This document shows, in pieces, positions 61,397-64,000 of a stretch of DNA of 64,000 nucleotides. Position 1 is the first letter of the stretch. Every line of letters begins with the position of its first letter. A program made the position numbers and the translations under genes. The stretch spans positions 6,739,001 to 6,803,000 of the forward strand of contig NZ_CP118225.1 in the NCBI RefSeq assembly GCF_028768465.1, in the 5' to 3' direction. The stretch comes from Rhodopirellula sp. P2. Lineage in GTDB: Bacteria > Planctomycetota > Planctomycetia > Pirellulales > Pirellulaceae. The notes beneath the pieces were generated by a model. That model worked only from the letters and a program-made list of their open reading frames with translations. It ran no database searches and was not told the DNA's origin.

Positions 61397-61451
61397 TCGA
61401 CCGGGCGAGCAGCCCAACCCGCTCGGCCCAGTTCAGCACGAAAACCCAACC

Positions 61452-62381
61452 TCAGGCCGCCTTTTGGGCGGCCTGACTCGTTTGCAGCAAACCGCTGAGA
61501 ATCTTCTTTCCCTTCATCACCGTCCGGGCTTTTCGAATCAAGGTGGGAATCGCCAAGATCACCATCGGACTGCGGACCACCTCCTTCGCCACGCGACTCA
61601 AACCGCGCCCCACAGAAACCTCTTGCGTCAGCGTGTTCAGCGCCGGTTCACCCGCGCCCGCGAAATTATCAAGCATCCATTTGACGCCCGACGGCATCAC
61701 CACCCTCGTCTTCTGAAGCAGCCACAGGATCTCTGATTCACGCGCTGCAATCTTGGTTGCGGCAGGCTGCTGCTTGGGCATCAGAACCCAGTTCACGTTG
61801 ACATTGAGTTCGCCAATCGAGTGCACGTGATGGAACCAATACCGAGGCAAAAACACCATGTCGCCCTCGTTCAGATCAAACTCATAGACACGCTTGCCTT
61901 TCAAGGAGTTGTCCTCGAACAAACAAGTCTTCGAGAATGGCATGTTGGGAAGCGGCGTTTCTGGGGCGACGATCGTCCAGTGCTTTTTGCCTTTGAGCTG
62001 CAAATTAAAAACGTGCAACGAGTGTCCGTCGTAGTGCCACGGCGTGGTGTGCCCACCCGAGTTGAACCAAACGCGAACGCAGTTGTCCCGCAGGAAGGCG
62101 GTGTCCGGATTCATTGATTTCGTCACGACGGGCGGCGTCGTGCAAGCATCATCAATGATCTCCTGCCGGACGTCATACCAAAGCAATCGCTCGGTCACGG
62201 ACGTATCAACCGCGATCTTGTCACACAGAGATCGGCAAACCTCTTCCGCACCACCGTCCGCGTGCGTCACACCCCGAAAAATCACAGGCTGTTCGGTCGC
62301 GTAATGATCGCGAAAAAAGGCTTCGACATCATTGGCGTCCAACGATGGAATCTCGCGAGCGGCCGGAAGGGACGTGGTCAT
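61452..62381 (-). CDS. Cupin-like JmjC-type Fe(II)/2-oxoglutarate oxygenase
   Basis: A 309-residue soluble protein of the cupin_8/JmjC group. The iron site HxD is in TTPWHYDGHSLHVFNLQLKG, and the distal His is in LPRYWFHHVHSIGE. LFEDNSLKGKRVYEFDLNEG and VIFRGVTHADGG are typical surroundings. The C-terminal 100 residues are helical and less conserved. Family members hydroxylate proteins, tRNA or small molecules. The start follows the usual short leader. It is separated by only 18 bases from the amidohydrolase gene upstream, so both may be co-transcribed. Confidence 0.88.
   Translation of the reverse strand: MTTSLPAAREIPSLDANDVEAFFRDHYATEQPVIFRGVTHADGGAEEVCRSLCDKIAVDTSVTERLLWYDVRQEIIDDACTTPPVVTKSMNPDTAFLRDNCVRVWFNSGGHTTPWHYDGHSLHVFNLQLKGKKHWTIVAPETPLPNMPFSKTCLFEDNSLKGKRVYEFDLNEGDMVFLPRYWFHHVHSIGELNVNVNWVLMPKQQPAATKIAARESEILWLLQKTRVVMPSGVKWMLDNFAGAGEPALNTLTQEVSVGRGLSRVAKEVVRSPMVILAIPTLIRKARTVMKGKKILSGLLQTSQAAQKAA
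61453..61475. terminator. Hairpin between convergent sodN and cupin genes
   Basis: CAGGCCGCC-TTTTG-GGCGGCCTG forms a strong 9-bp stem. It overlaps the last codons of the cupin gene on the minus strand and lies about 55 bases past the sodN stop on the plus strand. It lacks a downstream T-run on the plus strand. It may block read-through from sodN. Confidence 0.45.
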
Positions 62382-62399
62382 GATGCTGTCTCGTTGAGA

Positions 62400-63758
62400 T
62401 CAATCCGAGGAATGCTGCTCGGCAAATGCTTCCACCCGTTCCCGAACGCCGGGGATCAGTTTGATGGCGTTCTCATAATACAGCTTCCGGAGCACCTGGG
62501 GAGGAAGCTCCACCCCATCGATCTGCCACAACCCCTGCGGCGGTGGCTCCTTTTCGCTGTACGGAAACGCCTCGTCATTGGTTTCAAAGAATCGCCAATA
62601 GTACTTCAGGCGTTTCTTCGGCCACGGACCATCCGTCCCGAACAAAATCCGGTCCTGGTACCGAATCAAAAACTCTCGTGCTGCACGAGGCTGACGCCCA
62701 AGCTCGTTGATTCGTGACGCAGGCTCGATCCACAAATTGGGATACCGATCCATCCACTCGCTGACCAACGCCAGGTCCTCGGGACTGTTGGCGATGTGGG
62801 CGCCGATGAACTGCGTCTTGGGATGCTTTGCAATCATCCGATTCCGAGCCTCGAACAGCTCTTCGCGAGAAGGGTACTCCTCACCATGAAAACTCCAATC
62901 GGGATGCCGCGACAACTCTTCCCAGCGTTCGTTGCGTTCATCAATTGGATCAAAGAAGGCCGCCGGATCGGCCGTGTGAATGATGATTGGTATCTGAAGC
63001 TCCCCGCATGCAGCCCAAATCGGATCCCATCGCGGATCATCAATCTTGACCAGCGAGCCATCCGGATTGCGATGGCCCAAACCAAAACGCTTGAACAACT
63101 TCAATCCCGAGGCCCCTTGCTTGACCGCCTCCCGCAATTGCTCGGCAGTCCGCTCTGAAAACCCAGGACGGTGACACGCCCAGGTGGAAGGGTCGTCCAC
63201 CGCACCGTCGCCACGCCAATCCACGTTGGCATACAACACGAAACGATCGCGATGCTCCTTCCACAAGAACTCCTTTTGCTCCTGAAACTGCGAGCCAAGC
63301 TTGCCGTCCAGAGACACGCACAACGCGATGCGATTGCAATCCATGGCCGCGACAAAATCTTCGAGAGCCTCGCGGTTCATTCGCAATCGGTAAAAGAAGT
63401 GCGTGTGCACGTCGACCACCGGAAACGCCGCCCGACTCACCTTCGTGACTTTTGTTTTCAACTGCGACTTAGGGTTGTATCGATGCACGGACAAATCACG
63501 TCCGTCCCTGCCGTCCAGCTTGTCGGATTCCGCCGCCCCGGAGCCCATTTCGGTTGACTCGGTGCTTTCTGAATCCACCTCTTCCGTGGCAACCTGCTTC
63601 GCCCCGCAGTCCGCGGTGCCGGGCCCGGCGGCATCAGCGGCGTGCACCCGTTTCGACGCTACGTCGCGATCACTCGGCGATTCCGCCAACACGGGGCAAC
63701 ACCACACCGCGGCAGTGGTCCAACCGACCAAACCAAACAACGCACGTCGAACAGTCAT
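62400..63758 (-). CDS. Exported amidohydrolase (amidohydrolase_2 family)
   Basis: A 452-residue protein. The signal peptide (MTVRRALFGLVGWTTAAVWC, cut near VLAES) is followed by a low-complexity Ser/Glu/Asp linker. A TIM-barrel metal-dependent hydrolase comes next, starting with VVDVHTHFFYRL near residue 110. It has IIIHTADPAAFFDPIDERNE with a further His, TQFIGAHIANSPEDL and ILFGTDGPWPKKR with the catalytic Asp. The metal ligands of the family are therefore complete. The ATG at 63758 opens the signal peptide; the frame upstream reaches into the spacer. The substrate is unknown; decarboxylases and lactonases share this fold. Confidence 0.88.
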   Translation of the reverse strand: MTVRRALFGLVGWTTAAVWCCPVLAESPSDRDVASKRVHAADAAGPGTADCGAKQVATEEVDSESTESTEMGSGAAESDKLDGRDGRDLSVHRYNPKSQLKTKVTKVSRAAFPVVDVHTHFFYRLRMNREALEDFVAAMDCNRIALCVSLDGKLGSQFQEQKEFLWKEHRDRFVLYANVDWRGDGAVDDPSTWACHRPGFSERTAEQLREAVKQGASGLKLFKRFGLGHRNPDGSLVKIDDPRWDPIWAACGELQIPIIIHTADPAAFFDPIDERNERWEELSRHPDWSFHGEEYPSREELFEARNRMIAKHPKTQFIGAHIANSPEDLALVSEWMDRYPNLWIEPASRINELGRQPRAAREFLIRYQDRILFGTDGPWPKKRLKYYWRFFETNDEAFPYSEKEPPPQGLWQIDGVELPPQVLRKLYYENAIKLIPGVRERVEAFAEQHSSD

Positions 63759-63891
63759 ACAACTCACATACCAAGGGAAGAAAGACTCGTCGCGAATTGT
63801 AGCGTTCAACCATCCGCACTCGTTTGAAGATTCGACGAGGACGAACGAACAACGTCGCCCCCCCATTTCGCGTCGATCCATTGCCGGAAGA

Positions 63892-64000
63892 TCAGTCCAG
63901 CTTGACCTGAGCAACATAAATCGCAGTTGTGAAGTCAGTCTCGACTTCCGCATCCAGTGACTCGTGTTGCGAGTAATAACTCACCCACAGCAAACCGTCG
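63892..64000 (-). CDS. C-terminal end of a possible sialidase/BNR-like exported protein (runs off right edge)
   Basis: On the minus strand the last 35 codons before a TGA at 63892-63894 read DGLLWVSYYSQHESLDAEVE and then a strand ending IYVAQVKLD. The pattern, a DG-x-LWVSYYS strand and a final IYxAxVKL strand, resembles the closing blade of planctomycete sialidase-like beta-propellers. With so few residues this is only a resemblance. The gene continues beyond the window and lies 133 bases upstream of the amidohydrolase on the same strand. Confidence 0.45.
   Translation of the reverse strand, partial: DGLLWVSYYSQHESLDAEVETDFTTAIYVAQVKLD

Overview
The window looks like chromosomal DNA of a marine planctomycete close to Rhodopirellula. 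The evidence is gene content only. There are paired DUF1549/DUF1553 and DUF1501 proteins, an alternative complex III operon joined to a caa3-type oxidase, a KDO pathway gene, a giant dockerin protein with a LEPR-XLL-like N-terminal motif, secreted SMP-30 and amidohydrolase enzymes, a GYF_2 protein, and few recognisable Shine-Dalgarno sites. No tRNA, rRNA, CRISPR array, prophage or transposase gene was recognised.

Left part (1-13 kb): the end of an unknown protein, then a 1.1 kb tandem array of hairpin-rich units, a secreted SMP-30/gluconolactonase-like protein, and a short non-coding element with inverted ends. A four-gene run follows: DUF1549/DUF1553 protein, DUF1501 protein, ECF sigma factor, and a membrane-anchored protein that looks like a diverged DUF1549/DUF1553 relative and overlaps the sigma gene by 4 nt. 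Next comes a DNA methyltransferase with a C-terminal GIY-YIG-like domain. It is followed directly by two more inverted-repeat-bounded non-coding elements and a small gene interrupted by an in-frame stop.

Middle part (13-31 kb): a GYF_2 membrane protein, a UbiA-type prenyltransferase coupled to a secreted LolA-like protein, and a three-gene envelope cassette of two lipoproteins and one exported protein that share modules. Then come the 1,723-residue metzincin/SdrD-like/GEVED/dockerin protein, a soluble Ser/Thr kinase, an NCS2-like permease and kdsB.

Respiratory block (31-46 kb, minus strand): one long run reading ActA, ActB, ActC, an ActD-ActE fusion, ActF, a small membrane protein, a SCO copper chaperone, then oxidase subunits II (with cytochrome c), I (A2-type), III (with a large insertion) and IV. 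It ends at a clear intrinsic terminator. The expected electron path is quinol to alternative complex III to the cytochrome c domains to caa3 oxidase to oxygen. Four subunits carry His-rich tails or loops.

Right part (46-64 kb): pyrF, a membrane protein, a second hairpin-rich array related to the first, leuD and leuC, a conserved-looking 65-residue protein, glmS, an orphan soluble histidine kinase, and a DUF3127 OB-fold protein with an SSB-like acidic tip. After these come a GH3-family amido synthetase, a ketopantoate-reductase-like enzyme and an ATP-grasp protein in a row, an exported nickel superoxide dismutase, a JmjC-like cupin, a secreted amidohydrolase, and the last codons of a possible sialidase-like protein at the edge.
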